The notes: generated by a model from the letters alone, not told the origin. A stretch of 64,000 nucleotides of DNA from Klebsormidium nitens (GCA_000708835.1 DF236956.1:253346-317345), one strand, 5' to 3'; positions 47,101-59,356 are shown, counted from the stretch's first letter. Numbers and translations are program-made.

Positions 47101-48821
47101 TCCGCTGGCAGCAGCCACTGGAAACCACAAAAAACTGCATATGAGCACAACTTGGCAATGCAAGCGACGCCCAAACCAAACGAAGAATCTCCTCAAAAGT
47201 CACAGACTTTTATATATTTTTGAAACGACAGCAGCAGCCACTGAGGAAAACCACAACAGGAAGCAGATGTGAGGAACAGCTTTCGATCGAGCGTAATAGA
47301 CGGCTGAACCAATTCTTGATTCTCTGCAACCAAGTTGAAAAAACCAAAATGAGGATTCCTGCATTCAGATTGGAACTTCTTCTGTAAATCTTTGAAACGA
47401 AGGCAACCGCCACTGCGAATCACACCGACTGAGAATCCTGGGGCAAGCGTCATATGGGGGCAAAGCAAGGAGGCTTTGATTTCTGTACCTCAATCGGACT
47501 CGTTATGCGATAGCTTAGGACGAAGACGCAAGCATTGAAAAAGTACTTAGAATTGTCGCAAAGGACCGAGGCATTCTTGAGAGGAGCCTCCTTGACTGGC
47601 TGAGGAGGTGCCGGACGATAGCTATAGTCCTTGGCAGCGTCCCCCTTGAGCGAGGGATATCTTTGCAACATGAACTTCAGAGGGGCCCAGATTTCAAACA
47701 GTGCAATCCTCTATCTGTCCTCCAACTTCTGACACGAGAACTCACACCAGGCATAGTATCGACCGCCGTACCTCAGAGTCACCTCACCAGTTTATACTTA
47801 TGCTCGTACTCTCAGATATGACGGAATAGAGTAGCAACATGTTACAAACCGTTGGATCATAATTCCTTGGAGAGCCAACAATGTTCCAACTTCCTTCTAA
47901 GAAATCAACTCCCGAGGACATCGTCTCCATACCTGTTCCACTTTCGCGGCGCTCGTCGCAGCCTCGCCATAAAGCTTCTCTGTCGCTCGAAGCTGGCCTT
48001 TGAGCTTCTTGTCTTGGATGCCCTGCATCAATAGAGCCAAAAATTTAGACCACAGCAAAAGAGTCAGCCACATTGTGAGGACGATATTTTTTAGTCAGGT
48101 ATACGTACCACACCCAAGTGCCTTGACTGCATTCCATAGACGTCTCTTGGCTGCTACATGAGAACTGTGGGGCTGCGCATGGCCTGGGCTTGATTGCACA
48201 GTATGTTTCCATATATGTCGCAGTTTTGAGGTGGCTTAGAACGGCTTTGATCGTTGGTGGCATATGCGAGAAAATAGAGAGGGCACAATGTCCAGCACCC
48301 CGGTTCGACGAAAGTGAGGGCGTTCTGGGGTGGAGCACACTGGTCGCAGATATCAATGTGCAGGGCAAAAGCGTACATGAGGAGGAAATATCCAAGCTGC
48401 GTCATTGAAACTTGTTGTTGTCATTGCAAGATTGGCAATTCACACAAAGCTTGATAATGGTGGTGGAAAGTATCCAAAATAGCGAACATATACTACATGA
48501 AACGAACACTTTTCTTTCCGCCTCGAAGCCTCACTTCCCAGTAGCACCACCTTCTCAAGAAACCTCCCGCACAAAGCACCATGCAGCACACAATCACAAA
48601 CCTACGATCCACAATTCTCGCAGCTTTTGCAAACCCCTCACCTTCAACTTGGTTTGTGGGCCCCTGTTATACTTGACCGCCTTCTTTCTGGTGTCCTTCT
48701 GCTGCTGCTTTTCAATCACCGCCTGCGCCTCTTCCAAGGACGGCTTCGGTGTGTCAGCGCTTCCATCTGACTTCCTCGCCTTCTTTCTGGGAGGAGGGCC
48801 TTCGACCCCTGTCGCCGCCAT
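41153..48821 (-). CDS. WDR46/UTP7: WDR46/UTP7 (BING4) SSU-processome WD40 protein
   Basis: Eleven exons on the minus strand all keep phase: 48821-48642, 48022-47933, 47117-46985, 46362-46127, 45374-45174, 44335-44210, 43734-43603, 42906-42595, 41998-41912, 41607-41539 and 41266-41153. They encode 559 residues, close to yeast Utp7. Hallmarks in order are a basic N-terminus (PPPRKKARK) and KYNRGPQTKLK, the IQDKKLKGQL helix, FLEAEGVERTQNYRQ, GRHLLVGGRKGHLA, FLLASVGKYGVLRYQDTSTG, NPYNAAVGLGHSNGT, GRHMVTGGIDGQVKVWDVRK, and the BING4 C-terminal domain (ALGHSGG, PGAGNPNFDS, NPYETKKQR), ending in the conserved SALARFYKR. The family protein is a nucleolar scaffold needed for 18S rRNA processing. Start and stop both fit the family. 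Introns 2, 3 and 5 contain decayed copies of neighbouring exon edges. Confidence 0.96.
41735..41893. repeat. Three imperfect ~54-bp repeats in WDR46 intron 9
   Basis: Each unit contains ATGCGCAAACATTGAAGGGA or a variant, then a GGTGGTGG-type stretch. The second and third copies are nearly identical and the first is more diverged. The repeat lies wholly inside the intron between exons 9 and 10. Confidence 0.8.
42550..42594. repeat. 22-bp duplication at the donor of WDR46 exon 8
   Basis: Two copies of ATAAGTAAAGCCCGGGACTA abut the exon 8 splice donor on the intron side. Only the copy touching the exon carries the GT donor, so the duplication need not affect splicing. Confidence 0.8.
44856..45100 (-). 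pseudogene. Two decayed copies of the WDR46 exon 5 end, inside intron 5
   Basis: The last ~85 bp of exon 5, encoding the KTKLGRCGVLGVNPYNAAVGL region, recur at 45015-45100 and 44856-44940. Offsets are 160 and 159 bp, so the real exon end plus the two relics form a three-copy tandem array. The copies still read NPYNAAVGLGHSNGT and YPDNAAVGLVRSNGT, but the donor GGTGAGG is replaced by AGAGAG-type sequence and neither has its own acceptor. They are therefore dead pseudo-exons. Confidence 0.85.
45416..45495. repeat. Tandem ~35-bp duplication in WDR46 intron 4
   Basis: TTTGGGTTTTCGAGAAGCCT followed by GGTTTTCCACATAT occurs twice in direct succession, just upstream (in gene direction) of exon 5. 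Confidence 0.9.
46439..46615 (-). pseudogene. Decayed copies of the WDR46 exon 4 start, inside intron 3
   Basis: Sequence at 46439-46530 matches the exon 4 stretch at 46277-46362 (GATCGCCAGGTGTCC and its neighbours) with an offset of about 162 bp. A shorter piece with CGATCGACAGGTGTCAG repeats again near 46598. Translated, the first copy reads YSLYYNRSVSFWWVAEKDTW where the exon has a YSLDYTRSGRHLL-type segment, with frame damage and stops. Confidence 0.75.
47212..47431 (-). pseudogene. Probable copies of the WDR46 exon 3 acceptor edge, inside intron 2
   Basis: Two segments (47212-47255 and 47385-47427, offset about 173 bp) share TTGAAACGA followed by a GGCAACCGCCACTG-like stretch. Both resemble the real exon 3 start and acceptor at 47104-47143 (CAGCAGCCACTGGAAACCAC). 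The match is shorter than in introns 3 and 5, so this call is weaker. Confidence 0.5.
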
Positions 48822-49244
48822 TGCACAAAATTGGAGTTCAATGGAGTGCTTAGCCTTCTGTGAGGCGGCTAGCAAGACGCCAGAAAAAGGCCCTTGGCAG
48901 ACGTCCACGCAATGCTGAGCCGCTCAGCAACTTTCTACGACAGGGCCACGGTCCTGTGCAACCTGCGTCACCGTGCACATATTTAGTATTACTTGTCCAT
49001 GATGATGAAGGTATACGGCAATGGTTGAAACCCTAAAATAGAAACCGTTACCATGCACTCACGTTCAATGCTGAGCACAAGTCTGAAAAGCGCAGAACGA
49101 AAGCTGGGACTTCCATGGAAACCTTCAAAAGCGTTGGGAGTTGGGAGTTGGGTCCTCGAGATTGTAGAATGGGAAAGTGCTATGGCGGCTTTTCTTGTCT
49201 GAAGCCAGCAGGCCATTCAGGAGTTTACTAGCGGGCATTTTATC
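48822..49244. promoter_or_regulatory. Likely bidirectional promoter between WDR46 and the RAP gene
   Basis: The two start codons face away from each other across 423 bp. That space must hold both 5' leaders and core promoters unless there are undetected leader exons. A duplicated GTTGGGA word (GTTGGGAGTTGGGAGTTGGG) is at about 49133-49152. No TATA box is obvious. Confidence 0.5.
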
Positions 49245-52200
49245 ATGGCAAGCGCAGGGATCTGCAGGACTCCGGCTGGCCGAACCTCCTGCTTCTGCGG
49301 TTGGGAGAATTCCACTTACACCAGCAGGCTTGCAGCACAACCTGCTAGTGGCGGGGTCGTTGTGTCGGGTTTCCTAACAAGAGTGCCCGCCTCTTTCCGA
49401 CGGAGCGGCCTTTTGAGTTCTGGCTGCCTCGGGCCTTTGAAAAGGTTGCAGAAGCGTTGCGATGCTCTTGAGCGGTTCAACAATGTGAGGGCTGGGGCCA
49501 AGAAGAAGGCGGCTTCGAAATTGGTCGCTTCCGCCAAGAAGGGCAGTGCAAAGGGGACAGCTGTTTTAGAGGTAGAAAAGGAGGAGGCCGCACCGCAACT
49601 AGAGAAGGCGGAAAGTGCGGAGGAGGACGACTTGGGAGACGGCTTCGAGAACGAAGAAGAGGCAAAGGCGTTTGCCGCCCAGTTCGCCGACTTCTTTGAA
49701 GAAGACGACTCTGAAGAAGATGACAACGAAAACGAAGAGGGTGGTAACGAGTATGAGGAGGAAGAGGATGGGCCGGTTGAAATCGATTGGGAGTACGGGT
49801 CCGACCTGGGGTCGAAGCTGGGGGAGGTGTTTGACCCCATCGATCTTGGGATTGGAAAGGAGTGGCCCAAGCCGTGGGCTGAAGTTCCCGAGACGTACAA
49901 TTGGTCAACCCGCACTGCGGCGCGCAGGGAGGAGTCGGCCAAACTGCACCGCATCGACATGTCGTATCTAAATGCGGACGTGAGTGCCTGTGGGCTTGCT
50001 GTTAGGGTTCTGGGTTTTGATTCCTGGTTTCGGCATAGTTCTGTTGTGATATCAAGTCCCTTCGAAACAAGTCATTTTACAGTTTTGTCTGCAGGGTTTT
50101 AGCGCACTACTAACCGGGTGGTAAACTGCCCTAGAGAAGTTGTGGTGTAGAGCTGTTGGGCGAGGGGTGGGGGTGTGGGGAAACAACGGGATGCCAAGGG
50201 TTGTATTCGCTGAAAGTGTTGTGTTGAGGTCCGATTGAGAGGTGGTGGCAGTGATGGCCTTTTGCAATCTGCGCAAAGAACGCACCATATTAAGGTTACT
50301 CATTTGGACATTCAACGATCAGACCAGTGGCATTCTTCTCCATCAACATAAAGGCTAGTCGATCTTAGACCAATCTATCACTGTCAGACCCACATTGAGC
50401 TCCTCTTGTGAGGCATCTCAGAGTATGTAGCGTCTCACGGTTCAGTTCTTGGAATTTGCGAACGATGGGTCCGAGAGGGTTCTACACCACCATTGCATCA
50501 AATGATTCTGCTGGTATAATATGCGTAGGCGTTTTTCTCAACCAAGTCGATGAGAGACACTCCGTTCAATACCCATGCGAAAAGTTGACGTCGGCAAAGT
50601 TTTATTCCAATGATGCGTTCGCCAGTATGGCGCTAAGCAGCCCACTGAATTCGGCAGCCTGCATGTACAGGAGGAGCGGAAGGAGCGGCTGAAGCAGAAG
50701 CGCAAACTGCGAGAGAAGGGCCTTCTACGGACACGGTGGGATAACGAGAAGGAGGTCTTCAATGACAACGAGTTGCTCAGCGTGAGTCTCGGTTGCGCAG
50801 AGCTCTTACTCTGACCACTTGAGGGAGCTGCTGCATTTGCGTAGTGCCAGATCCAAGTGGGAGAGAAAGCGGGTCGGGCAAGCGAATGGTTTGGCTGTCC
50901 GCGCAATGTCTGGTACCGAAATTGCAATCCAGATAACAATCAGGCTTTGTCCATCGAAGTGATTGCGCGTCCTCATCTTAACGGTTGTTCGCAGCACGTG
51001 ACTGAAACAAAGCGTTTCTATAAGCCTAGATTGGCGGGCAGGTTGCCCCTGGCTGTAGGGACCCATTGACAGCATCTCCTACTCGATTACCTCGATCCCA
51101 GCGCTTGGACATTCAAACAGAAATCTCAACCCGTTTTCTCATCCAGGTTAACGGTCGAATCATTCGTGGCCCCGAGGACGCATGGGCGGCTTGGATGGCG
51201 GACCGTGGGCGTGACGACATCCTCGGCGAGACGGACTGGAAGGCGCTCGGGATCGAGAAGCCGCGTCCCGTGACGTTCGCGGAGAAGCTCGGGAAGGTGA
51301 CGAGGGCCGAGGCGCAGCGGCGGCGGAAGAAGGCTCGCGTAGACCCGAACCAGGAGGAGTACCTGCACAAGAGGATACTGGATGCCAAGGTTGGTTTCTA
51401 CTACAGGAGGAACCACGCTTTTCTAGGTGCAAAAGGCTTGACGATCCCAGGGTTGAAGATTTTTGTGACTAGATGCGGTCTGCGGGTAGGAGAATGTTGA
51501 TTAGGAAACCAGAGACGCAGGGTTTTGCAAGTTCAATAGCATGATCGTGTCCTGTCGATGAAGGTCGTCAAACCTTTCTTGCATCAAAACTATTCGACAA
51601 GCATGGTCAATCGACGAGTCGAGAGTTCGTCAACGTGCCAGTGCGGTAAGTAAATAGGCTTCAAAGATTTCTGCTGTTTCTTGCGGCACGTTCTACCATT
51701 GAGCCAACCTCAGCAAAATCGGACAAGGTCCTCAAAAGAAGGGGTGCAACTTTGGACGATGCTTCACCTTTTGCTCTAATTACGTTGACTTCAACGGAGT
51801 CTGCAAACCAGTATCCAATTTTCCCGGTACATGATTCGCCGTCACCCTCTCCTCAAACCACGCCTCGTTTGCGGCAGACTATGGACGAGGTTTTGGAAGC
51901 CATGGAGGCCGCCTTCGACGAGGCGGGCATCAGCTACTCGGGTCAGGTGGAACGTGACTGGGCCCCCATGGGCGCTCTTTCTTCGGTCAACATCGCAATG
52001 GCGGTGCACAGAGTTGGGCGGTTCGCATTCCGGGAGGGGCTGTCGAGGAAAGACAAAATGTCGCTATTGCGACAAGCGCCCGTGCAACGGCTGTTGCGGA
52101 TGGCGTACGAGGTGCTCGGCAGGTGGGTTAAGAGGGGTTCGCCGAAACTCGTTTTTTAAAAATCAGAGTCGGCAATGAAGCAAAGAAAGGAAAGCCAGAA

Positions 52201-55200
52201 CCTGCGCTTGCTCATCGGAAGTTCCGAACTCTTCCAACAGAAAAGGCTTTAAAGAGTTGCGCGAGCAGGGGACTGAGGACCTGCGCAACAGGACGCGCAA
52301 GCCAAAGCCAACCAACAGAGTATTCACCCTGCAACTCCGAAGCCCGCACCTCGAAACCTCCTACCCTCTCTCTTTGATTCACTTCTGGATACTGGACATC
52401 AGCTTCTTCTTTCCAGGAGGCACCTCTGCTTTCAAAACCTTCGAGAGCCACGGACACAGTACCTCCTCTCGATTCGCCCCAGGTCCGGTACTCAGGGCGT
52501 CTTGGACATGGCCTGGGGCCAATGGTTCACTGACACACTCCTCAATCCGAAGATTGAGGCCACTCGGTTCTCGGCCAGAGCCACTTCTGCAGTGCAAAAT
52601 TCTCATGACTTATCATTCTTCTCTTGTTTCCGCTTAGGTGCGACCCCCAAGGAGTGGCCAACATGGCTTGGGGCCTCAGCCGGCTGGCCGGCGCGGGCCT
52701 TCTTCCTTCCGACTACCTCGACGAAGTTGCGAAGCAGGCCATCCGGAGACTGCGCAAAGCACGCCCGCAGCACCTGGCGAACTTGGCGGGCGCATTCGCG
52801 AGCCTGAATCATGCGGCGCCGCTGCTGATGGACGGCGTTTTGGTGCATGCATGCGCGAGGGGGGTTGCGGCGTTCAGGTGGGGAGTGTTTCTACGCAGAG
52901 GTTCTGCTTCCCGTGGACCCTCGGTATTTGACAATGTTTCGCGTATACTGCGCCCGTTTAGAGTCTCTTTCTCTTCTCGGCAATCCTTCTCTTTTAACAC
53001 TGCGCAGTACTTTTTTGTTTACGGGGTCTCGGACGTTCCTTGAACGCCTTTCCGGATCCTGTTGGGAACGCCTACACGTCATACCTCACACTGCGCTTAA
53101 ACCCCCGTTACACCGTGTCCTTCTGGTAGCCTGAATGTCCGCTCTGCAGCTGCTCGTTCAGAAGTCCAATCACCCCATCTTCCGTGCTATTTGCACTCTT
53201 TGCTGCGTGTGACGGGGCCATGCTGTCATGCCCAGTACCGGTGGGCTGCGCAAGCCTGACGACATTCTCCTTAGGAACATATATCATTTTTTCGTTCAGG
53301 GTCTGAGTCACATCCTCGCCCTCTTTCTCCTTAACAGGCCCCAGGAGGTCGCCCAGATTGTGTGGTCGTGCGCGGTGCTCAACCACTCACCCACCAAGTT
53401 CCTCGACGAGATCGACGCCTGGGTCGCGGAGCAGACCGCCAAGTTCGAGGCTGAGAAACTAGAGTCGCAGCAAACGACCGGCGCCCTCCGCGGGTCGCTC
53501 CCTTGGCGGGAGTACGAGGACGAGCCGTCGTCTACAAATCCTGAAACCCTCGACTCTAGTTCCAAGTCCTTAGAAACTGGTGAAATCGAGAACGGAAGCG
53601 GTAGGGAGGATAAGCCCTCGTTCTTGGAGGCCCGCGCGAGTGTTAGTCAGGGCGCTTCGGACAGTTCGCAAAGCGAGAAGCTCCGGACGTCCGACGAGAC
53701 GGTATCCACCTCTAGCGGGAAGTCCGCCCTGCACGCGCTCTCGGCGCAAGTCGACGAGTTGGCCGGGAAGGTGAACGAGCTCGCGGCGTCGCTGCGGCCT
53801 TCGGACGGCCCGACTTTGGCGTCCGAAAGCGGATCCGGGGCGTTCGATAGCTTATCTGGACAGTCCGAAAGCGGATCTGGGGCGTCCGAAAGCGAATCTG
53901 GAGCGTCCGAGGCCTCCACGAGCGCGCGCCCGTCCTTTACCCAATTCTTCGGCCTCGGCGCCGGCAACCCGTTCGCCGAGTACGGGGCCCTCCACGTGGC
54001 AAACCTGGCGTGGGCATATGCCGTGCTGGGAGAGACCCGGCGCCCGGCGTTTGCGCGGATTTGGGAGGAGGTCGAGCGGAAGCGCTCGGTCGCGTTCGAT
54101 GAGAAGATGATGTCACAGCTGTGGCAGGTGCACTTGACACTGAAGCTGGAGGAGCAAGACCTGGTAGGGAGGCCCGCCTTTATCTGCGTTCTTGTTCCTC
54201 GATTTCAGTTGTAATCCTATCTGGTTATCCCCTTGACACGATTTTGAGACTCTCAGAGGACGGGTCCGAAGGGCAGGTTTCTTTGAAGCTTTACCTACAT
54301 CTCCGTCTGAGGACAGTCTTGGAGTGTGGGAATTGTAGAAGCTGGTGCATACCGAGCGATCCAGCCTTGAACTGCGCATTCTTGACTGATTGTAGGTTTG
54401 GGGCAAGGTCACGACTAGTACGCATATTGTTTGTCATGCGAGCGTTCATGTTAAAAGATTTACTTGCAATGGATAAGAGCGAGACCAGAAGAAACGATGA
54501 CGAGGATTGAATGCCTATCGACTCCTGTGCATCCAAAGGTGCGGATAAATGGAGAAATGCAGAACGAGAAAGACATTATAAAGTGAGAGATATGGCCTCG
54601 TGCAGAACCTGGATTTGGAGCCAGCGCTGCTGAAGCAGAAGGCGGAGCAGGTGTGGAACGCGGAGAAGGACGGCGAAAAGACGGTGTCCACCTACCAGGT
54701 ACGCTCGTTTTGGAGTTGTATCTTGTTACCGATCACCGTTTGCTGACGTTGTTATGTACAAGTTCCTACGGGACATTCCGTAGGCACCAACTGAGACAGA
54801 AGGGTAGCGATCATAGGTCCCCCATACAAGACCCTTTGTTTTCGAAGCACTTCTTTGCGGGCACTTTGAAAGGTCTGAAGCTTCCGATCCCGCCGATTGT
54901 TTTCCCGTCTATGGTACTCCACTGATTATCATCACCGCTTCTCGTCACTGGTCGTATAATGTCACCACATGGATCCAAGGAAGGACTTCTGCCGCTTTAT
55001 CCCTTACAACTTATAAACCTAACTCTTCACTTTGTCCCCTGTATTCGCTGTCTGGACAAATAACGACACATCTTCTGTCGCCTCTTCTAGTTGGAACTGG
55101 AGCGCGCTCTGAGCGACATGGGCAAGCAGTTCTCGGCGGAGTACACCGACGCCGAGTACTCCATCGACGTGGCCATTCCGGCGGAACGGATTGCGTTCGA

Positions 55201-56200
55201 GGTCGACGGGCCCAGCCATTTCGCGCGCAACACCGGCACGCCGCTCGGGGCGACGCTGCTGAAACGGCGCCATCTGGCGGCCAGCGGTTGGACGGTGCTG
55301 CCCATCAACTTCAACTACGTGAGTGATGACGTGGGCTTTGCATGGCGGGTCTTGTCCTTTCCGGGCTGCGGGGGTGAAGGGAGCAGAGGGCGAGCGGAAT
55401 TGGATAAGAGTTTTCGCGTGCTTGACCTGCTTTTGTCTCGTGGTTGAACGGTGCTGTCCATTGATGTCAATCATGTGAGTCTTACAGCGAGCCTTGAAGG
55501 AACCCGCGACTGCCCTTTTTTTCCGGCCTTGCGCCCCACGACTGAAGGAGATCAGAACGAGCGGGAAATTGGCCTTAGAGTCCTTCTCGTTTGTGCTATC
55601 GCTTCTCTTTCCTGTCTAGATGACGAGGTGGCTGTTGCTGCGCATCAAGTCAACCAGGTTTTTCAAACTGCTGTCGTTGGTTGTGTGCGTCCTTTCTGCG
55701 TTCTTGACATTGCCGCGGGCTGAGTAATGAAGCAAAGCATGGTTTCTTATGTTTGCTTTTCCGTCTGTTTACCATTGAACCGTGTGCGCTCATGAAGCTT
55801 CCTCAGTGGGTTTCAGAGGCACGTTAATTCGAGAGCCTCCTCTCATACTCTTTAGTCGGGCGCTATTCTGATACGGGGTTCTGGTTTTCTCACCAGATTG
55901 ATCTCGAGCCGCGTCCGGTGCTCGTTGCATTACGGTATTTCTGATGTCGATCCGCTCTTTAGCCAATGTTGCCGATGACAGGGTGCTTCAAAGTGATCGA
56001 CATGAAACCAGCTCGACGGCCAGTTGTATTCTCGAATTGACTCTTTTGATTTCCACATCTTCAATTTGTGACACGCCTCTTTATCTGCGTTGCAGTGGGA
56101 CACTTTAAAGGGGGAGAAGGAGCAGCAAGGTTACCTCAAGCAACTGCTGCGAACCGCAAAGGACAAGGAACGGGCGAACGACTTTGTTGTCAAGCGGTGA
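49245..56200 (+). CDS. RAP: RAP-domain organelle RNA-binding protein (AtRAP-like)
   Basis: Nine exons keep phase throughout: 49245-49979, 50671-50781, 51147-51389, 51878-52122, 52638-52877, 53338-54163, 54606-54698, 55091-55318 and 56096-56200. They encode 941 residues. Features in order are a Ser/Ala/Arg-rich N-terminus resembling a plastid transit peptide, an acidic region (about 125-190), degenerate helical repeats with ANMAWGLSRL, LANLAGAFASLNH, VAQIVWSCAVLNHSP and VANLAWAYAVLG (OPR/FAST-like), and a C-terminal RAP domain with DVAIPAERIAFEVDGPSHF and LLKRRHLAASGWTVLPI. Arabidopsis RAP has the same acidic, repeat and RAP order and matures chloroplast 16S rRNA; orthology is inferred. This protein is longer, partly because of a Ser/Gly/Glu linker inside exon 6 that splits two repeats. 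Intron 8 contains a copy of the exon 8 end. Confidence 0.9.
53818..53925 (+). repeat. Ser/Gly/Glu linker repeats in RAP exon 6
   Basis: Short imperfect repeats around GCGTCCGAAAGCGGATC encode ESGSGA- and SESGAS-type units. They form a flexible linker between helical repeats of the RAP protein. The reading frame is intact. Confidence 0.7.
55439..55480 (+). pseudogene. Decayed copy of the RAP exon 8 end with its donor, inside intron 8
   Basis: GTTGAACGGTGCTGTCCATT and the following bases through ATGTGAGTC match the exon 8 end and donor at 55287-55326 (GTTGGACGGTGCTGCCCATC and on through ACGTGAGTG). The offset is 156 bp. Most differences are C-to-T or G-to-A, as expected of unselected, possibly methylated, DNA. 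Confidence 0.78.
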
Positions 56201-59200
56201 TCACCGGGCTTCGCAGGTTCCCTCTCGTGTTGTTAAAGTTGTCCTCAGGAAGTTCGTCGCAGGAACGACCGTTGTGGAAATCATACATGATGTTGCTAAG
56301 CATATGAAAGTTGGTGCGGTTCTCGATTCAGGGTGTGCTTTGCAGTCTTCCTTTGCAGAGCATCACGTAGCCGTTTGAGCATACTGCCCCGATACTGCCA
56401 TCGTGATATTCTATGGGTGGCAAACTACAAGCACCGTGTCATGTTCTATGCATACGGCTTCTGGACAAAGTACCTCTCAGAGGCCGGAATGATTGGCGGC
56501 GGGTGCCCGACTTGTGCCCAGGATGTAAGCCAAGGGTGAACTACAGCTAGCCTGCACCCGATATATAGGCATATTTTAGTAAAATGCACTGTGACATATG
56601 CACGTGCATGTGCAAGCTTGCTTGCGGTCGCTTTATTTTGAGCCTGTTAGTAGATGATGCCGTAATAGTTTTGCTTTACCGCGCGGATGTCATGCATTTG
56701 ATTCAACGAAGCAGGACAATTGCAGCGCGTCCTTGCGCTCGATCGAATTGCGGATCAAACTGGATTGATTGGACCCGGCCCCCTTGACTTCACTGGAGGG
56801 AGATAATGCGCTACTAGCGAGCCGCCTGCAGCTGTGGAAGCATGCATTGATTTTCAGCTAGTGTATACAGTAATTGCAACAAGCTAGCGGACTCGTGATC
56901 TGCGCAAGGCAGGCATGCCACATATAGAACATCAACGCTTTAAAGCGTACGTAAACAATTGTCACTTGCCCGCACGGCACCATGATCGGGCCTCTCGAGG
57001 TGGTGGCCCCAAGCTTGCTTTGGACTGCACGGACTGCAGTCGGACTAGACGCGTCCTTGTCCACTAAGATCACGTAATTTGAGATGCTTTGCTGAAGGTT
57101 TGCTCTCACTTTTGAACATGGAAAGATTGTCAAGCTTCGGGTAGTCAAGTCTAGATATGCATCCTGCAAAGACTACCAACGTGACGCCCAGTCAAAACAT
57201 TTCGGAAGACAGACTTGACCGGTCGAAGCGCGGCTTCAACTAGTGCTTTGACCCAAACGACCGTAACAACATCAGCTGTCTTCTACGGGCAACCGCATTC
57301 AGCGTATTGCCTAAAAAGGTAAGATTGGCATCTTCTATACGTGCAAAAGCAGCTATAGCCGTGTTAACTTAGTGTTTTTTGAGCAGCCTCTGAGCTTCAC
57401 AAAGGAAGCGGCTTAGATGCGGCCCACCGATTCCAAATAGCCCCTCCTTTAAAGGTTTTTTTCAGAAAGACAGATGAGACGAGAATCTTCAGATGCTCAA
57501 AAGCCAGCTGTAGATACGATAATGCTGTCAAACCAGAGTACACAGGATGCGTGAATTGTCGGAGCCACCATAGGATGCTTGCATTCGAGTCGAAGTAATA
57601 TTTGACATGCTACACTCCAGCTCTCCGGTATTTCCGAAGCCTGCTTAGACAATTGACCTAAGCTAAGTCACTATTGGGTCAACGCTTTGCTGCTTTAGCC
57701 GCATAGTGCCTTTACTCACTCTCGTCGGAGGATCTTGGCGGCTTCAGTTAGCCGTTACCTCATGCTGGAGAATGTGTTTGCTTGATTCCGATCTCCAGTC
57801 TCCGCAGCGCCTCAAGCCTCTTCTCCGTTCTCGAACGCGTCCTGGCTGCAACCACATTGAGAGAAGATGCAACCCCTTTTGACATTCTCAGACTGTGTGT
57901 CCATCAAATTGGCCAGCTTCATTGTGCCTTGAGTCAATGGTGCAGCCAATGATGCAACGACACAATTTATTATCACGAGATTGGCCGGGAGTATTCTTCT
58001 GGTTCTGTCTCTGCTACATGTCCCTCTATGAAAGTTCTTCTTTCAAAGCAGGATACTCAAGCTCAAGAGCACCCACAGGGACAGCGAAGTGCGTTAAGAG
58101 CCACTTGGAAAAGGAGTAGAAAGCTTTCTCGAAGTCATTTTACAGCGAGTGCCTTGCCTCTTACCTGATTACAAGACCTTCACTAATGACAAGTCGACAT
58201 CGGGGTCGACCTGAGGAAGAGCAAGAGCAGCATCGATTTTGACGGGGCTTCAATCAGCGGTCTTAAGCCTGAAGGCATTATGCGGAGTCAATGGCTAGAT
58301 GCTCTACTTAAACACCGCACTGCCATAGTCACGGATTCTTCCAGAAGCAGCCCAGAGAAATTTTTCGCATGCCACGTCAGTAAACTGCAGAACTTTGAAC
58401 GATGGCTTCTACCGTTGGTAGCTTTTTACAAGATGTTGGGTGAAGATTGGAATGCAGACTGCGCAAACAGAAGACTTATCGAAGCATCCCCTTCACAAAT
58501 CTCACCGGCTTCCATTAATCAACCACTTCTATGCCTTGTTCGCAAGATCCGCAATGGTCGCGCAGACCCTGCGTGCAAGGTCGCGTGCTACCTCCATGTC
58601 TAAAGCTTAGCTCAGGTCGAGCTGATTCCCTCTTGGCGCTCCTGATCAAGTGTTCAGAGGCGAATGCTTCGCCAAGAAGGCAAAAAGCAAAGTTTTGAGT
58701 AAACAGAAAAGGCATCATGCAGTGAGAAGTTCCTCCAAAACTGACCTCATTGTCGCAGTGGCCGTCGGACTGACAGAGACGTCTTTGAAGTTGATGAAAG
58801 CTTGAACAACTTTTGGACGGATGTCGGCAGAAAGGCACCCTAGGCCGTGCTCTGTCCCGGTTCTGAAGGGTTGTCTCCAAAGCACCTGCCACAAGTGCTA
58901 CTATTCTGCTGAGGATGTCTGCCTGTGCGTCGAGACAGGCATGCAGCGCAGCGACCATGACGGTACGCCGCACGCGACGATCCGTGCGCGGCTGGTAGCC
59001 CGCACCGCGGCCGCGCACGCGCATATCTGCCAGGGAGGTTTGAAGGTTCTGACTTGATGCCGAAGCATGTGAACGCATCTGAACCGTTGCCGTGGAGAAT
59101 CCAACGGTGCAAGGTCTTCGCGGGATGAGCTCTTTGATCGGCTCACATGTGTGCATTCGTGAGCTGCCGGTGCCAGCTTTCAAAAGTTTGTTCCAGACAG

Positions 59201-59356
59201 CTGGGGGCAATGCGTTGATCAGAGCACACATGGAAACTTTGTTTCAATTTGTTTCACCAGGTACTTCTGTTTCAAGTGTTTGCAAAGCTCTTGAAGAGGG
59301 GTGGGCACGTCTGATGGGTTCAATTCTGCATAGGAGATGACGCCTGCACGTCCTGC
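56201..59356. other. Intergenic region between RAP and ANP32
   Basis: About 3.2 kb without a supported gene. A minus-strand ATG frame of 238 codons (58515-59231) is open but has no recognisable domain and overlaps competing plus-strand frames, so I leave it out. The stretch around 56.6-57.2 kb has many short palindromic words such as TGCACGTGCA. Confidence 0.5.

Noticed and set aside
58515-59231. 238-codon minus-strand ATG frame
   Set aside because: No known domain, and competing frames are open on the plus strand. It could be real but I cannot support it.
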